A stretch of 64,000 bases of DNA from G963667675 sp964291545 (GCA_964291545.2 OZ219861.1:434001-498000); one strand, 5' to 3'; shown: positions 52,713 to 62,054, counted from the stretch's first letter. A program made the numbers and translations. Notes: generated from the letters alone by a model not told the origin.

Positions 52713-53822
52713 CTAGTTCAGGTTGTACACCCTGGCGGCGTTCCCGCCGCATATCTTGGCCTTGTCCTCTTCCGAACAGTCCGCCAGGATGTGCCCCAGT
52801 ATCTCCTGGCTCCTTGGGAAGGTGGACTCCAGGTGGGGATAGTCGGCGCCCCACATCAACGTGTCTACGCCGATGCGGTGCCGCTGTTCCAGGCCGATTA
52901 TGTCTTCCTGGAAGCCCAGGAAGCAGTTGCTGCGGAAGAAGTCGCTGGGTAGGGCGTCGCTCTTGAACCTCTTGCCCGCCAGCTCCTTAGCCAGTTGGGT
53001 GTAGCAGAAGTCGGCCCGCACCAGCCAGTGCAGGGCCCAGGCTACCTCGTGCTCCACTGAGCCCGCGTACAGCCCCGGATACCGCTCGAAAACGCCGCCG
53101 AAGATCATCGCGCCCAGCGACATCCGCACCCAGTGGTCCATGTTGGTTATGGCGTTCGGCCCCAGGTCGTCCATGTGCGAATGTTCAAGGCGCTCGGTGC
53201 CGACGTGCAGGCTGATGGGCAGCCCCGCGGCCTGGGCGGCCGCCCAAAGGGGCTCGTACTCCGGCTTGTCGTACATCCGCCCCGGCGGGGGAGACGTTGG
53301 GATCATCACTCCCGTATACCCCATCTTGGCGCAGCGTTCCAACTCTTTTACCGCGTCCCCCACGTCATCGACGTTCAGCATCGCGATGCCCTTGAGCCTG
53401 TCCGGGTACTCGCCGAAGAATTCCGCAACCCAATCGTTGTAGGTCCTCATCAGGGAACTCACCAGGTCGCTGCCCTGCACGCCGTAGACTATCAGGCCAG
53501 TGGTGGGATAGAGGAAGCTCATGTCAATCCCATCGGCGTCCATGTCCTTGACGTGCTCCGTGGGAATGTATCCCCCGGGACGGATGTCCTCTTTCCTGGC
53601 GTCCATGGTCTGCGCTCCCGGGTCTTCGAACCTCATCCCTATCTGGCCGCCCCCGGCGCTGACGTCGATTAACTTCCGGCCCTGGCAGACCCACCAGTCG
53701 CCGTCATCAAACCGCTCTATGTAGGGCATGCCCTCGCTGAACTTGGACTCGCCTCTGCTGGTCCACAGGTCCGGCGGCTCGACAACGTGGTTGTCCGAGG
53801 AGATGATCTTATAGTTGGGCAT
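52713..53822 (-). CDS. Amidohydrolase family protein 5
   Basis: A 369-aa paralogue on the minus strand. Metal residues: Asp10, His12, Glu15 (SSDNHVVEP), LHVGTE in place of LHAATN (His kept), GSVEHEVAW and GADYPHLES, where the residue before Asp is Ala instead of Ser. The start ATG 53822 has GGAGG 7 nt upstream; the frame runs far upstream, but that part overlaps the promoter. The GIDMSFLYPTTG block groups it with amidohydrolase 4. Divergent from amidohydrolase 6. Confidence 0.9.
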   Translation of the reverse strand: MPNYKIISSDNHVVEPPDLWTSRGESKFSEGMPYIERFDDGDWWVCQGRKLIDVSAGGGQIGMRFEDPGAQTMDARKEDIRPGGYIPTEHVKDMDADGIDMSFLYPTTGLIVYGVQGSDLVSSLMRTYNDWVAEFFGEYPDRLKGIAMLNVDDVGDAVKELERCAKMGYTGVMIPTSPPPGRMYDKPEYEPLWAAAQAAGLPISLHVGTERLEHSHMDDLGPNAITNMDHWVRMSLGAMIFGGVFERYPGLYAGSVEHEVAWALHWLVRADFCYTQLAKELAGKRFKSDALPSDFFRSNCFLGFQEDIIGLEQRHRIGVDTLMWGADYPHLESTFPRSQEILGHILADCSEEDKAKICGGNAARVYNLN

Positions 53823-53937
53823 TACTGACCTCCGACTATAGCTTATAGCGCAACTGTCTTGCGGCATACACCGTTGCTTGGCTTCAAGAGTATTGGCTCC
53901 AAGGCCGCAGCAACTCCGCCGCAAGTCTGGCACAGAT

Positions 53938-53966
53938 GTTGTACTACAGACGCAGTTATGTGTCAA
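53938..53966 (-). promoter_or_regulatory. Sigma-70-type promoter for amidohydrolase 5
   Basis: On the minus strand TTGACA (53966-53961), 17-nt spacer, TACAAC (53943-53938). It leaves a leader of about 110 nt. Confidence 0.65.
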
Positions 53967-54139
53967 TATCTCTTCGTCGAGCCGGTGTTCCCGGATACCG
54001 CCTTCGGCTAAAGGCCCCGCCTGGCGTCGCCGCGTCGCAGCCGGACATTTCACTACCGTTGGCCGGTTTCGTACAATGAACCTCTCAAGTTGGTCCGGTT
54101 GCTCCCGGCGGACATTGCTGGCGGCGCCGTTGGTGGGTA

Positions 54140-54145
54140 TATAAT
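54140..54145 (+). promoter_or_regulatory. -10 element for amidohydrolase 6
   Basis: Perfect TATAAT within TATATAAT, about 100 nt before the ATG; the best -35 is TTGCTG at 54115-54120 with a 19-nt spacer. Apart from these two divergent promoters I see nothing in 53823-54248. Confidence 0.45.
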
Positions 54146-54248
54146 CGCCTGGCACAACCGGCGGCGAAGGACAACCGTCTGAAGACCTCCGTGAGGCCAT
54201 CGCAATTGCGCGGGGTCGTAGACAGAGCGGCAGTTAGGAGACTCAGTA

Positions 54249-55373
54249 ATGTCGAAAGCCGGGTTCAAAGTAATGGACTCCGACATGCACGTCATGGAGC
54301 CCGTGGACCTGTGGGAGCGGTACATGGAGCCGGCCTTTCGGGGCCGCCTGCAAGGCCAGAACCGGTTTCATCGTGATTTTAGCCTGGCTCTGGACGGCCA
54401 ACTGATTCACTATACCGGCCGGACGTCCACCCTGCTCAGGGATGGGACAGCCCGGGAACGCGAGCAGACGGCTCCCACCTACCAGGATCCCCACGATCAC
54501 GGCTGGGACCCCGGTTCACAGATAAGGGCCATGGACAAAGAAGGCATAGACGTGGCTGTCCTGTACCCAACCAGGGGACTGTTCTCAGCGGCTGTGGATG
54601 GCGCGAGCGGCATGATTCCCGAGCTGGCCGCCGCAGCCGGCCGGGCCTACAACAACTGGATGTTCGACTTCTGCAAAGACCATCCCGGCCGCCTCTACGG
54701 CGCCGGCTACATTGCGCCCCACGACGTGTCGGCAGCCGTGTCCGAGGTCCGCCGCTCCGTGGAGGAACTGGGCTTCAAGGCCGCATTCATGCGGCCCGAA
54801 ATCATCAACGGCCGCCAATGGCATGACCCCTACTACGACCCCCTGTGGGCGGAGTGCCAGCGGCAGGGGATACCGGTGGGTTTCCACGCCGGGGGACGCC
54901 CGCCTGTTCCCCAGGTGGGAGACCGGGAGTTTTCCACCCTCATGCTGCACCACGTGTATTCCCACCCGATCTCGATGATGTTGGCCGCAGGCAGCTTTTG
55001 CGCCGGCGGAATCTTTGCCCGGTTCCCGGAACTCAAGGTGGCCTTCCTGGAGGGCAACTGCTCCTGGGCCCCATGGCTGCTATGGCGCATGGACGAGCAT
55101 TACGAGTGGAAAGGCTATGAGCACCCGGAACTGACCATGTTCCCCAGCGAGTACTTCAAACGCCAGGGCTTTGTCTCCGTGGAGTGCGATGAATGGCCGG
55201 CCAAGTACGTCGACGACGCCGGATACGGCGACAACGTGGTCTTCTCCACCGACTACCCTCACACCGACTCCAAGTACCCCCACGCGGTGGAAGCCTTCCT
55301 GGCCCTGGACATGGACGAGGACAGCAAGCGCAAGTACCTGTGGGACAACTGCGCCCGCCTGTACAACCTGTAG
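54249..55373 (+). CDS. Amidohydrolase family protein 6
   Basis: The most divergent of the six, 374 aa. Metal motif DSDMHVMEPVDLW (Asp12, His14, Glu17), GFHAGGRP for the second His, EGNCSWAPWL in place of VEHELAWVPHF so that the usual His is missing at this point, and STDYPHTDSKYPHA at the C-terminal end. The loss of the EH residue suggests a different metal or reaction within the family. GGAGACTCAGTA precedes ATG 54249. It is followed by an intrinsic terminator and is monocistronic. Confidence 0.87.
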   Translation: MSKAGFKVMDSDMHVMEPVDLWERYMEPAFRGRLQGQNRFHRDFSLALDGQLIHYTGRTSTLLRDGTAREREQTAPTYQDPHDHGWDPGSQIRAMDKEGIDVAVLYPTRGLFSAAVDGASGMIPELAAAAGRAYNNWMFDFCKDHPGRLYGAGYIAPHDVSAAVSEVRRSVEELGFKAAFMRPEIINGRQWHDPYYDPLWAECQRQGIPVGFHAGGRPPVPQVGDREFSTLMLHHVYSHPISMMLAAGSFCAGGIFARFPELKVAFLEGNCSWAPWLLWRMDEHYEWKGYEHPELTMFPSEYFKRQGFVSVECDEWPAKYVDDAGYGDNVVFSTDYPHTDSKYPHAVEAFLALDMDEDSKRKYLWDNCARLYNL

Positions 55374-55409
55374 GCAAGGCCGGGGGCGCTGGCTGCGGAT
55401 CAATACAAG

Positions 55410-55447
55410 CTGCCCGGCGCTGAAACTAACGCCGGGCAGTTCGTCTT
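55410..55447 (+). terminator. Intrinsic terminator after amidohydrolase 6
   Basis: CTGCCCGGCG (55410-55419) / CGCCGGGCAG (55430-55439), perfect 10-bp stem, 10-nt loop, then TTCGTCTT. Confidence 0.65.
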
Positions 55448-55506
55448 ATACCAGCAACCCGAAGAAACCGGAAATGCGGCCCCCAAGGAGCCGCCAACGG
55501 GGAAGA

Positions 55507-55965
55507 CTAGTCTGCGGAGACCGGCACTTCCTCGGGGACCGGCACCGCGTGCAGTAGCTGCGTCTTGGCCTTGATTATCTTGTCCCAGGACGCCTTGGAC
55601 TCATCTATCAGGTCGATCATCAACCCATCGGGGCCCTTGTATTTGCGGCCGATGGGCAGGCTGCCCGGACACTCTGTAGATCCGCGTGCCTTGGCGGCGT
55701 CGACCGTCTCCTCCAGGCCGTCCACGTAGAACCCTATGTGGTGAACGCCCTCCACCGTCGAAGGTCCGTGGCCCAGGTTGGGGGCGTCCTGGCTGCCGTA
55801 CTTGAGAATCGCAAAGTAAATGTAGCCGTCGGTCAGCCAGACGCCGTCGTCCCCTGTATCCCTGGGCCTCCGGTTCAACTCCTGCAGTCCAAAGACCTCT
55901 TTGTAGAAGTCCGCGGTCCCGGCCGGGTCCGGGGTGTGTAGAGCGATGTGCTTTATTCGTGCCAT
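55507..55965 (-). CDS. VOC family protein
   Basis: A 152-aa vicinal-oxygen-chelate protein: ARIKHIALHTPDPAGTADFYKEVFGLQEL at the N-terminus and EGVHHIGFYVDGLEETV in the second module, giving His ligands (KHIAL, HHIGF) and Asp/Glu at GLMIDLIDE. It is closer to methylmalonyl-CoA epimerase/glyoxalase-like members than to the PhnB type at 38683. AAGGAGGAG precedes ATG 55965. First in a group of small catabolic-type genes reading leftwards, though convergent with amidohydrolase 6. Confidence 0.88.
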   Translation of the reverse strand: MARIKHIALHTPDPAGTADFYKEVFGLQELNRRPRDTGDDGVWLTDGYIYFAILKYGSQDAPNLGHGPSTVEGVHHIGFYVDGLEETVDAAKARGSTECPGSLPIGRKYKGPDGLMIDLIDESKASWDKIIKAKTQLLHAVPVPEEVPVSAD

Positions 55966-56078
55966 GACTCCTCCTTATACGGGATGCGATTTAGTTGCCG
56001 GCTATACCCCTGTGCTAATGCGCCTTGGAGACAGTCAATCAACTTCTCAGTACAAAGCTCAGTGGTTCTGACGAAGGG

Positions 56079-56492
56079 TCACAGTTCCACCAAGCCCAAC
56101 TGCAGGAACCACTCCAGCATGTCCACCGCCAACCATAACTCTATCAGCTTGCCGTCCTTATAGCGCTGCAGGCTCATGCCTTCAACGCGGACGCTCTTGC
56201 CGCTGGGCTGGTAACCGACCCACTCCCCCAGGTGAGTGCCCGTTGCGGTCCACATGGTTGCCACCAGGTCCCCCTCCGCAACGTGGGCGTCGATGTCGAA
56301 GTGCAGGTCCGGAAAGCCCGTCCGGTGAATCGAGATGGACTGCTGGATGCCGTCGAATGTGCCGGGGATACCTACGGGAGGGTTGTGCACCACCAGGTCT
56401 CGGGAGACCAGTTCCGGGAATACCGATACGTTTCCCTGGTTCCATATCTCTTCGAACCAGCGCCGGTCTACAGCCTTGTTCTCCTCGGACAT
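56079..56492 (-). CDS. SnoaL-like ester cyclase family protein
   Basis: A 137-aa alpha+beta barrel protein of the SnoaL/polyketide-cyclase group: RRWFEEIWNQGNVSVFPELVSRDLVVHNP, then GIQQSISIHRTGFPDLHFDIDAHVAEGDLVATMW. Members are aldol-type cyclases or hydrolases, often fused or encoded beside oxidoreductases. ATG 56492 follows GGGGAGGG. It starts 63 nt after the stop of the reductive-dehalogenase-like gene, so the two probably share a transcript. Confidence 0.85.
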   Translation of the reverse strand: MSEENKAVDRRWFEEIWNQGNVSVFPELVSRDLVVHNPPVGIPGTFDGIQQSISIHRTGFPDLHFDIDAHVAEGDLVATMWTATGTHLGEWVGYQPSGKSVRVEGMSLQRYKDGKLIELWLAVDMLEWFLQLGLVEL

Positions 56493-56555
56493 TGCCCTCC
56501 CCTCTCCGGTTGGCTCCCGTCTCTACCGAAGGCCCATCGCCGGCCCCGGTCAATA

Positions 56556-57833
56556 CTATCTCTTGATGGTCCTTACGTAGGACTGCTCGATATCGTCGTT
56601 CAGGCCTTGGAAGGCTTCTTCCAGTCCTTCCTTGAATTCGGCCAGCAACTCGTCGCTGACCACGCCGCCGGCCGCCGCCGCCTTCTCCTTGAACTGGATG
56701 AAAGTCCATTCGCTGGCGTCACCCCGGGGCATGTCGAAGAAGCTGCGGCTGAACACCGGCATCTCGCCGGGGCCGAAGTAGCCCTTGCCCTCCAACGTGT
56801 AACCTTCCAGGTCGTGGGTGCCCTTGCCCAGCACCTGCCCCGTCTGGGCGTAGTGCTCCATGACGTTCTTCATGCCGTACTTCTGCACGGGGCACACCTT
56901 CATGCAGATGCCGCAGCCCGCGTAGCGCGCCATCACCGGACGGCAGCGCTTGAAGTAGAGCTTGTTCTTCTCTATGCCCCGCCACCATATCTTGTCCCGC
57001 ATCAGCGCCCGGCCCGGGCACCGGTTGACGCATATCTGGCACACCTGGCAAAAGGCGTGGATGCCGTAGTCTATGGGCTGGTCGTGGGTGACCTTGGCAT
57101 CGGTGGTCAACATGATCAGGCGGTTCCTGCTGCCTTCGTGGGGGGTAAGCAGGTAGCCGCAGGCCCCCAACTGGCCCAGGCCGGCGGCCACGAACATGGG
57201 AATCATCGCTCCCGGCGCGTCGTTGGAGTGCATGACGTGGCACCGGTAGCCCAGGGAGCGGATGAACTCGCCCAACTTCAGCCCGGCGGCTGCCTGGGTC
57301 CGGTACGCGCTGGCGTGCACGATCTCGGCTTGCAGGCTGGGGATGGTCTGTGTGGGCTCGTAGTCCTGCTGGTAGGCCAGGCAGATGGCGGTGGGAAGCT
57401 GCGTGTAGCCTTTCAGGTGCTTGTATTCGTAGCGGGGATCATAGGCGGTCAGACCCACTTCCAGGAATCCCAGCCGCCGGGCCTCGTCCTTGATCAACTG
57501 GGTAACGTCCTCGCCGGTGGGCTCTGCCGTCGGTTCCATGTCGGCGGTCTCTCGCGTCGCCTGCACCAGGCGGCAGTCCAGTTGGTCGTGCTCTACCAGG
57601 ATCTGCCACGTATCGGTGTGCTCGGTCCGGTAGATGTCGATCAGCCAGTCGCTGGAAGCCCGCTCCGACATGGTCTGGCTTTCCAGGGGATGCTCCCGGG
57701 CGTACCAATCGACCTCACGGTGTCTAAGGGGAATGCCGGGTTCCGTTTCAAGCTCTTCCGGCACCGGGATCACCACCGGGTCCTCGCCGATACGCTTGCC
57801 GGGCCTGACTACCTCGTGTCCGATCTTAAGCAT
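56556..57833 (-). CDS. Reductive-dehalogenase-like Fe-S protein 1 (no TAT signal)
   Basis: A 425-aa protein of the RdhA/QueG-like family. Two ferredoxin-type [4Fe-4S] motifs are complete: CQVCQICVNRCP (Cys262, 265, 268, 272) and Cys297 with CGICMKVCP (Cys307, 310, 314). The central MFVAAGLGQLGACGYLLTP and DYGIHAFC blocks are those of corrinoid-dependent reductive dehalogenases. Unlike respiratory RdhA it has no twin-arginine leader and no RdhB anchor gene, so it is cytoplasmic and resembles catabolic, oxygen-tolerant forms. The start ATG 57833 follows GGGGGA. A close paralogue is at 60765-62054. Dehalogenation is inferred; other cobalamin reductions are possible. Confidence 0.85.
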   Translation of the reverse strand: MLKIGHEVVRPGKRIGEDPVVIPVPEELETEPGIPLRHREVDWYAREHPLESQTMSERASSDWLIDIYRTEHTDTWQILVEHDQLDCRLVQATRETADMEPTAEPTGEDVTQLIKDEARRLGFLEVGLTAYDPRYEYKHLKGYTQLPTAICLAYQQDYEPTQTIPSLQAEIVHASAYRTQAAAGLKLGEFIRSLGYRCHVMHSNDAPGAMIPMFVAAGLGQLGACGYLLTPHEGSRNRLIMLTTDAKVTHDQPIDYGIHAFCQVCQICVNRCPGRALMRDKIWWRGIEKNKLYFKRCRPVMARYAGCGICMKVCPVQKYGMKNVMEHYAQTGQVLGKGTHDLEGYTLEGKGYFGPGEMPVFSRSFFDMPRGDASEWTFIQFKEKAAAAGGVVSDELLAEFKEGLEEAFQGLNDDIEQSYVRTIKR

Positions 57834-58005
57834 GTCGATTCCCCCATAGGTTTCTGGCGTAGATCTAAGGGAATTCCTGGCCGCAGGATAGCCTCTCGCC
57901 CCTTTGCGTGTCAATCGATTTGACAGGTCTTGTGGTTAGACATGCCCGGGTCTGCCGATTAACATAGCCTCTGGGCAAGATTCGAGTTGGCCCGGGAGAC
58001 AAACA

Positions 58006-58815
58006 ATGCGTTTAGATGGAATGGTAGCGGTGGTTACCGGAGCAGGTCGGGGCATCGGGCAGGCCATCGCCTTGGCTTTCGCCAGGGAAGGCGCGCGGCT
58101 GGCGCTGGCAGCCCGGAGCGCCCCCGAGCTGGAAGACACGGCCAGGCAGGTCCGGGACTTGGGAGAACCGGCACTGGTTATTCCCACCGACGTGACCGAC
58201 CGGGACCAAGTCGACCGGATGGCGGCCCAGGTAATCGACCGCTATAGCGCCATCGACATCCTGGTGAACAACGCCGGGGTTGCCGGGCCCATCGGGCCGC
58301 TCCAGGACAACGACCCGGCCTATTGGGTCCGGACCATCCAGGTTAACCTGATTGGCGTCTATCTCTGCTGCCGCGCCGTGCTGCCGGCGATGCTGGAGCG
58401 CAACCGGGGCAAGATAATCAACATGTCCGGCGGGGGAAGCCTTCGAGGCGCCGCCGACATGTCGGCCTACGGCTCCACCAAGGCGGCCGTGGTCCGGCTC
58501 ACCGAATGCCTCGCCATCGAGCTGGCCCAGACCGATATCTGCGTGAACGCCATAGCGCCGGGCACCATCCAAACGCAAATGCTGGCGGAAATCCAGGAGG
58601 TCTACGACGCGGCCGGAGTCGAAATGCCCAGCGGAGGATGGGGGTCGCTGCAGCGGGCGGCTGACCTGGCCCTTTTCCTGGCCTCCGCAGATTCAGGGAA
58701 TCTCAGCGGGCGGCTGCTCTCGGCAATATGGGACGACTACTCCAAGCTCACCGACCGGATTCCAGAGATCATGGAGTCAGACATCTATCAACTGCGGCGC
58801 GTGGACCTGCCGTAG
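58006..58815 (+). CDS. SDR family oxidoreductase, paralogue
   Basis: A 269-aa short-chain dehydrogenase closely related to the one at 10074-10907, with TGAGRGIG (11-18), NNAG (88-91), Ser141 and YGSTK (Tyr155, Lys159). It shares the peculiar C-terminal PEIM-x-SD-x-YQLRR segment. In place of the usual TSEVD at the Ser position it has SGGGSLRG, so the substrate side differs from the first copy. CGGGAGA precedes ATG 58006. It is divergent from the reductive-dehalogenase-like gene with a 172-nt gap. Confidence 0.9.
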   Translation: MRLDGMVAVVTGAGRGIGQAIALAFAREGARLALAARSAPELEDTARQVRDLGEPALVIPTDVTDRDQVDRMAAQVIDRYSAIDILVNNAGVAGPIGPLQDNDPAYWVRTIQVNLIGVYLCCRAVLPAMLERNRGKIINMSGGGSLRGAADMSAYGSTKAAVVRLTECLAIELAQTDICVNAIAPGTIQTQMLAEIQEVYDAAGVEMPSGGWGSLQRAADLALFLASADSGNLSGRLLSAIWDDYSKLTDRIPEIMESDIYQLRRVDLP

Positions 58816-58886
58816 TCACGCCAACAGTGCCGAAGAGAACGAGTTTACGGAATGGCGAGGAGTAGCGGCCCTACTTAAGCGCCTAC

Positions 58887-59219
58887 CTATTGCCACTCCT
58901 CATCGGTTGGCCAAATGTTGGAACTCCCCAGCGCTGCTCCATTCCGTGGCACAGAGGCATCTTCTTCCGTCCAGTCCTGGGTCTTGTCTATATATTCCTT
59001 GAACATGGGCGTCTTTATGTGGGTCCGGTATGCCGCCTCGTCCAGGAAAACCTCGTAAAACCAGATCCGGTTGGGGTCTCCGGCATCCTGGATGATGTCA
59101 CATCGCACGCAGCCAATTCGCTCGTTCCTGACCATTTCAGCAGCGGCCTCCACCCCCGTCTTGATGTAATCATCCCTGTGTTCCGGCTTTAGCTGGACGG
59201 GCGCTAAAATGATGAACAT
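58887..59219 (-). CDS. Antibiotic biosynthesis monooxygenase (ABM) domain protein
   Basis: A 110-aa dimeric ferredoxin-like protein: FIILAPVQLKPEHRDDYIKTGVEAAAEMVRNE, GCVRCDIIQDAGDPNRIWFYEVFLDEAAYRTHIKTPMFKEY, the standard ABM layout. Members oxidise quinol-like polyketides without cofactors, handle haem, or isomerise autoinducer-2 (LsrG). AAGGAGGACGAA before ATG 59219 is one of the best ribosome sites here. LLM 5 lies 137 nt upstream on the same strand. Confidence 0.88.
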   Translation of the reverse strand: MFIILAPVQLKPEHRDDYIKTGVEAAAEMVRNERIGCVRCDIIQDAGDPNRIWFYEVFLDEAAYRTHIKTPMFKEYIDKTQDWTEEDASVPRNGAALGSSNIWPTDEEWQ

Positions 59220-59356
59220 TTCGTCCTCCTTCGACGTTTCTACCTATGTGGCGCTTTGAAATAAGTCCCTTCAGGCATGGCCGCGACTGTATCACCGGGC
59301 ATGTATTGGGTCAACGTCCTGCACCTGCGCCGGATGATGTGAGCCTGTTTAGCCTG

Positions 59357-60568
59357 CTATGCCTTGCCGTCGGCAAAGCGAGTCATGACCTGGGACCCGA
59401 ATAACTCGATGCTCGACATTATTTTTTCGTGGGTTAGCCCCGGGCCCTCCATCCACATTGTTATGTAGTTGACGCCGCATTCTTCCCGCAACTCCTGGAT
59501 CTGCTCGGCCACTTGCTCCGGCGACCCCGCCAGTATTAGCAATTGCTTTCTGTAGAACTCCCAGTCCATGTCGGTCCGTTTCGGTATCGCCCCGCCCTCG
59601 TCTTGCCAGTAACTCATCGGGCGCCTTTCAAATTGCCTGGCGAAAATGGGAGTAAAGAACTGGTCGGTCTGCTCCTTCGCCTCTTCGTAGGTGGGCGCCA
59701 CGTAGGCCAGACGGATAACGTTTATATCGTCTCCCACCCGTAGCCGGCCGCCTTCCAGTTCGTTTCGGATATCGGTATACGTTTTCAGTGCCACGCGCAG
59801 TCTACTTGCCGGCTGGACCAAGACCACACCCTTCAAACCCAGTCGAGCCGCTTCCGCAAAAGACGTCTCGGAAGATATATACATCCATAGCGGCGGACAC
59901 GGTTCTTGGGATGGCTTGGGGCTCAGGCGTATCCTCGCTGCCTCGTCGTCCTTGACCTGGGCGGGGTTCCCAGTAGATTCTCCATGCGATATTGAGGATT
60001 CCCGCGAGCGGCCCGGCGGCGGGAAGGCATAGAAGGCCCCTTGGTGGGAAAAGAAAGGCTCCGTCCAGCTCTTCTTCAGGAGGTCCAGGAACTCGGCAAA
60101 GTGCTCCCGAGCAGCCTCTTGCCGGCTCGATAACGAATGTTCTCCGGCGTCTGGCTCCGAGGCCCCCGGGACCCTCTCCGGCTGGGGGTTGAATACGGAC
60201 GCGTAGGTCATGTCCCGCTCGGTCAGCTCCGGGTCCTCGCCGCTGCGGCCTATGGCTAAATCAACCCGGCCTTTGCTGAAGTGGTCCAGGAGAGCAACGT
60301 CCTCCGCAAGGCGAAGCGGGTGCCAGCCTGTGACCCCCACGGCTGGCCCCAGGCGAATGCGGCTTGTCCGCTCCGCCAACATCGAGGCGAACGCCACGGG
60401 GTTGGGCGAATTGATGTGGCCGGCGTTGAAGTGATGCTCATCCATCCAAATGCATTCGAACCCCGCTTCCTCGCAGAGAACGACCTGCTCCCGCAACTCA
60501 TCCACCACGTCCGCGTAGACCCTGCTCAACGTCAGGTCATGCGCGCCTGTATACAGTCCAAACTTCAT
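59357..60568 (-). CDS. LLM class flavin-dependent oxidoreductase 5
   Basis: A 403-aa luciferase-like enzyme. Blocks: MKFGLYTGAHDLTLS, FECIWMDEHHFNAGHINSPNP, SRIRLGPAVGVTGWHPLRLAED and KGRVDLAIGRSGEDPEL. A long insert around residues 120-205, rich in Ser, Pro and Glu (QPERVPGASEPDAGE and SISHGESTGNPAQVK), is not in the other four copies. The DEHHF and GWHPLRLAE blocks resemble LLM 4 most. There is no clear ribosome site before ATG 60568. With the ABM gene downstream it could be one oxidation unit. Confidence 0.88.
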   Translation of the reverse strand: MKFGLYTGAHDLTLSRVYADVVDELREQVVLCEEAGFECIWMDEHHFNAGHINSPNPVAFASMLAERTSRIRLGPAVGVTGWHPLRLAEDVALLDHFSKGRVDLAIGRSGEDPELTERDMTYASVFNPQPERVPGASEPDAGEHSLSSRQEAAREHFAEFLDLLKKSWTEPFFSHQGAFYAFPPPGRSRESSISHGESTGNPAQVKDDEAARIRLSPKPSQEPCPPLWMYISSETSFAEAARLGLKGVVLVQPASRLRVALKTYTDIRNELEGGRLRVGDDINVIRLAYVAPTYEEAKEQTDQFFTPIFARQFERRPMSYWQDEGGAIPKRTDMDWEFYRKQLLILAGSPEQVAEQIQELREECGVNYITMWMEGPGLTHEKIMSSIELFGSQVMTRFADGKA

Positions 60569-60764
60569 ACAACTCTCGCGTTGTCAGGAAAAGAGACTTT
60601 CACGAGCTGCCTGGTATCGGCCGCCTACCCACGCTATGCGGGGTGTATGAACGCCAGGTTACAAGTGCGACAATCGTCGCCCGAGCAGGGAGAGGTCCCT
60701 TCAGTCGCGGCGTACGCCGAGTAGCTACAGAAATGGCTGCAGTTCAACGAGAGACGTCGAACCC

Positions 60765-62054
60765 CTATTCGTCTTCTCCGCCGGCCAGGGCATCGTAACC
60801 CTGCAGCTCAATATCGGTGGTCTCAGCCTTGATGACTTTGACCATGTCTTCCTTGAATTCGGCCAGCAACTCGTCGCTGACCACGCCGCCGGCCGCTGCC
60901 GCTTTCCGTTTGAACGTCTCGAATGTCCACTGGCTCCTCGAGCCGTGGGGAATATCGAAGAAGTTGCGGTCGAACACCGGCATCTCGCCGGGGCCGAAGT
61001 AGCCCTTGTCCTCCAACGTGTAACCTTCCAGGTCGTGGGTGCCCTTGCCCAGCACCTGCCCCGTCTCCGCGTAGTGTTCCATGACGTTCTTCATGCCGTA
61101 CTTCTGGATGGGGCACACCTTCATGCAGACGCCGCAGTTCAGGTACTTGGCCATCACCGGGCGGCAGCGCCGCAGGTAGACCTTGTTCTTTTCGATGCCC
61201 CGCCACCATATCTTGTCCCGCATCAAGGCCCGGCCCGGGCAGCGGTTCACGCATATCTGGCACACCTGGCAGAAGGCGTGGATTCCGTAGTCTACCGGCT
61301 GGTCGTGGGTGACATTGGCATCGGTGGTGATTATCATCAACCGGTTCCTGCTCCCCTCGTGCGGGGTGAGCAGGTAACCGCAGGCGCCCAACTGGCCCAA
61401 CCCGGCGGCCACGAACATGGGAATCACCGGCCCCGTGGCGTCGTTGGAGTGGATGACGTGGGCGCGGTAGCCCAGGGAGCGGATGAATTCACCCAACTCC
61501 AGCCCGTGGGCTGCCTGGGTGCGGTAGGCCGCGGCGTGGACGATCTCGGAGGCCACGCTGGGCAGCGTCTGTGTGGGCTCGAAGTCCTGCTCCCGGGCCA
61601 GGCAGATGGCCGTGGGCAGACTCGTAAAGCCCCGCTTCTGCTTGAACTCGTAACGATGGTCGTAGGCGGTAAACCCCACCTCGACGTAACCCAGTTGCCT
61701 CGCCTTGTCCTTGATCAACTGCGTGACGTCCTCGCCGGTGGGCTCCGCAGTCGGCTCCAAATCGGCGGACTCCCGTCCCCCGAGCACCAGGGGGCGGTCC
61801 ACCTTGTCGTGCTCCAAGAGGATTTTCCACATCCCGGGGTCCTCTTGCTTCAAGGCGGCGAACTGCCAGTCCTGGGCCGCGCTCTCGGAATAGTTTTGGC
61901 CTTCCAGCGGTTGCTCCCTGGCGTACCAGTCGACCTCCCGGTTGTTGGCCGGAATGCCGGGCACCGTCTCTAACTCTTCCGGCACCGGAATGGTTACCGG
62001 GCTGTCGCCGTAGCGTTTGCCTGGCCTGACTACCTCGTGGCCTATTTTCAGCAT
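60765..62054 (-). CDS. Reductive-dehalogenase-like Fe-S protein 2 (no TAT signal)
   Basis: A 429-aa paralogue of the protein at 56556-57833. It has the same cluster residues and spacing (CQVCQICVNRCP, and CGVCMKVCP preceded by a Cys nine residues before), the same MLKIGHEVVRPGKR opening and nearly the same YGMKNVMEHYAETGQVLGKGTHDLEGY stretch. Differences are spread over the N-terminal 110 residues and the C-terminal tail, so the substrate may differ. ATG 62054 follows AAGGAG. It starts 49 nt after the NHL-repeat gene, probably in one operon with it and the DUF1800 gene. Confidence 0.86.
   Translation of the reverse strand: MLKIGHEVVRPGKRYGDSPVTIPVPEELETVPGIPANNREVDWYAREQPLEGQNYSESAAQDWQFAALKQEDPGMWKILLEHDKVDRPLVLGGRESADLEPTAEPTGEDVTQLIKDKARQLGYVEVGFTAYDHRYEFKQKRGFTSLPTAICLAREQDFEPTQTLPSVASEIVHAAAYRTQAAHGLELGEFIRSLGYRAHVIHSNDATGPVIPMFVAAGLGQLGACGYLLTPHEGSRNRLMIITTDANVTHDQPVDYGIHAFCQVCQICVNRCPGRALMRDKIWWRGIEKNKVYLRRCRPVMAKYLNCGVCMKVCPIQKYGMKNVMEHYAETGQVLGKGTHDLEGYTLEDKGYFGPGEMPVFDRNFFDIPHGSRSQWTFETFKRKAAAAGGVVSDELLAEFKEDMVKVIKAETTDIELQGYDALAGGEDE

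Noticed and set aside
56232..57923. 563-codon plus-strand open frame across the SnoaL-like and dehalogenase-like genes
   Set aside because: Antisense frame kept open by GC-rich codon bias; its product has no recognisable motif, while the minus frame has complete Fe-S motifs and ribosome sites.
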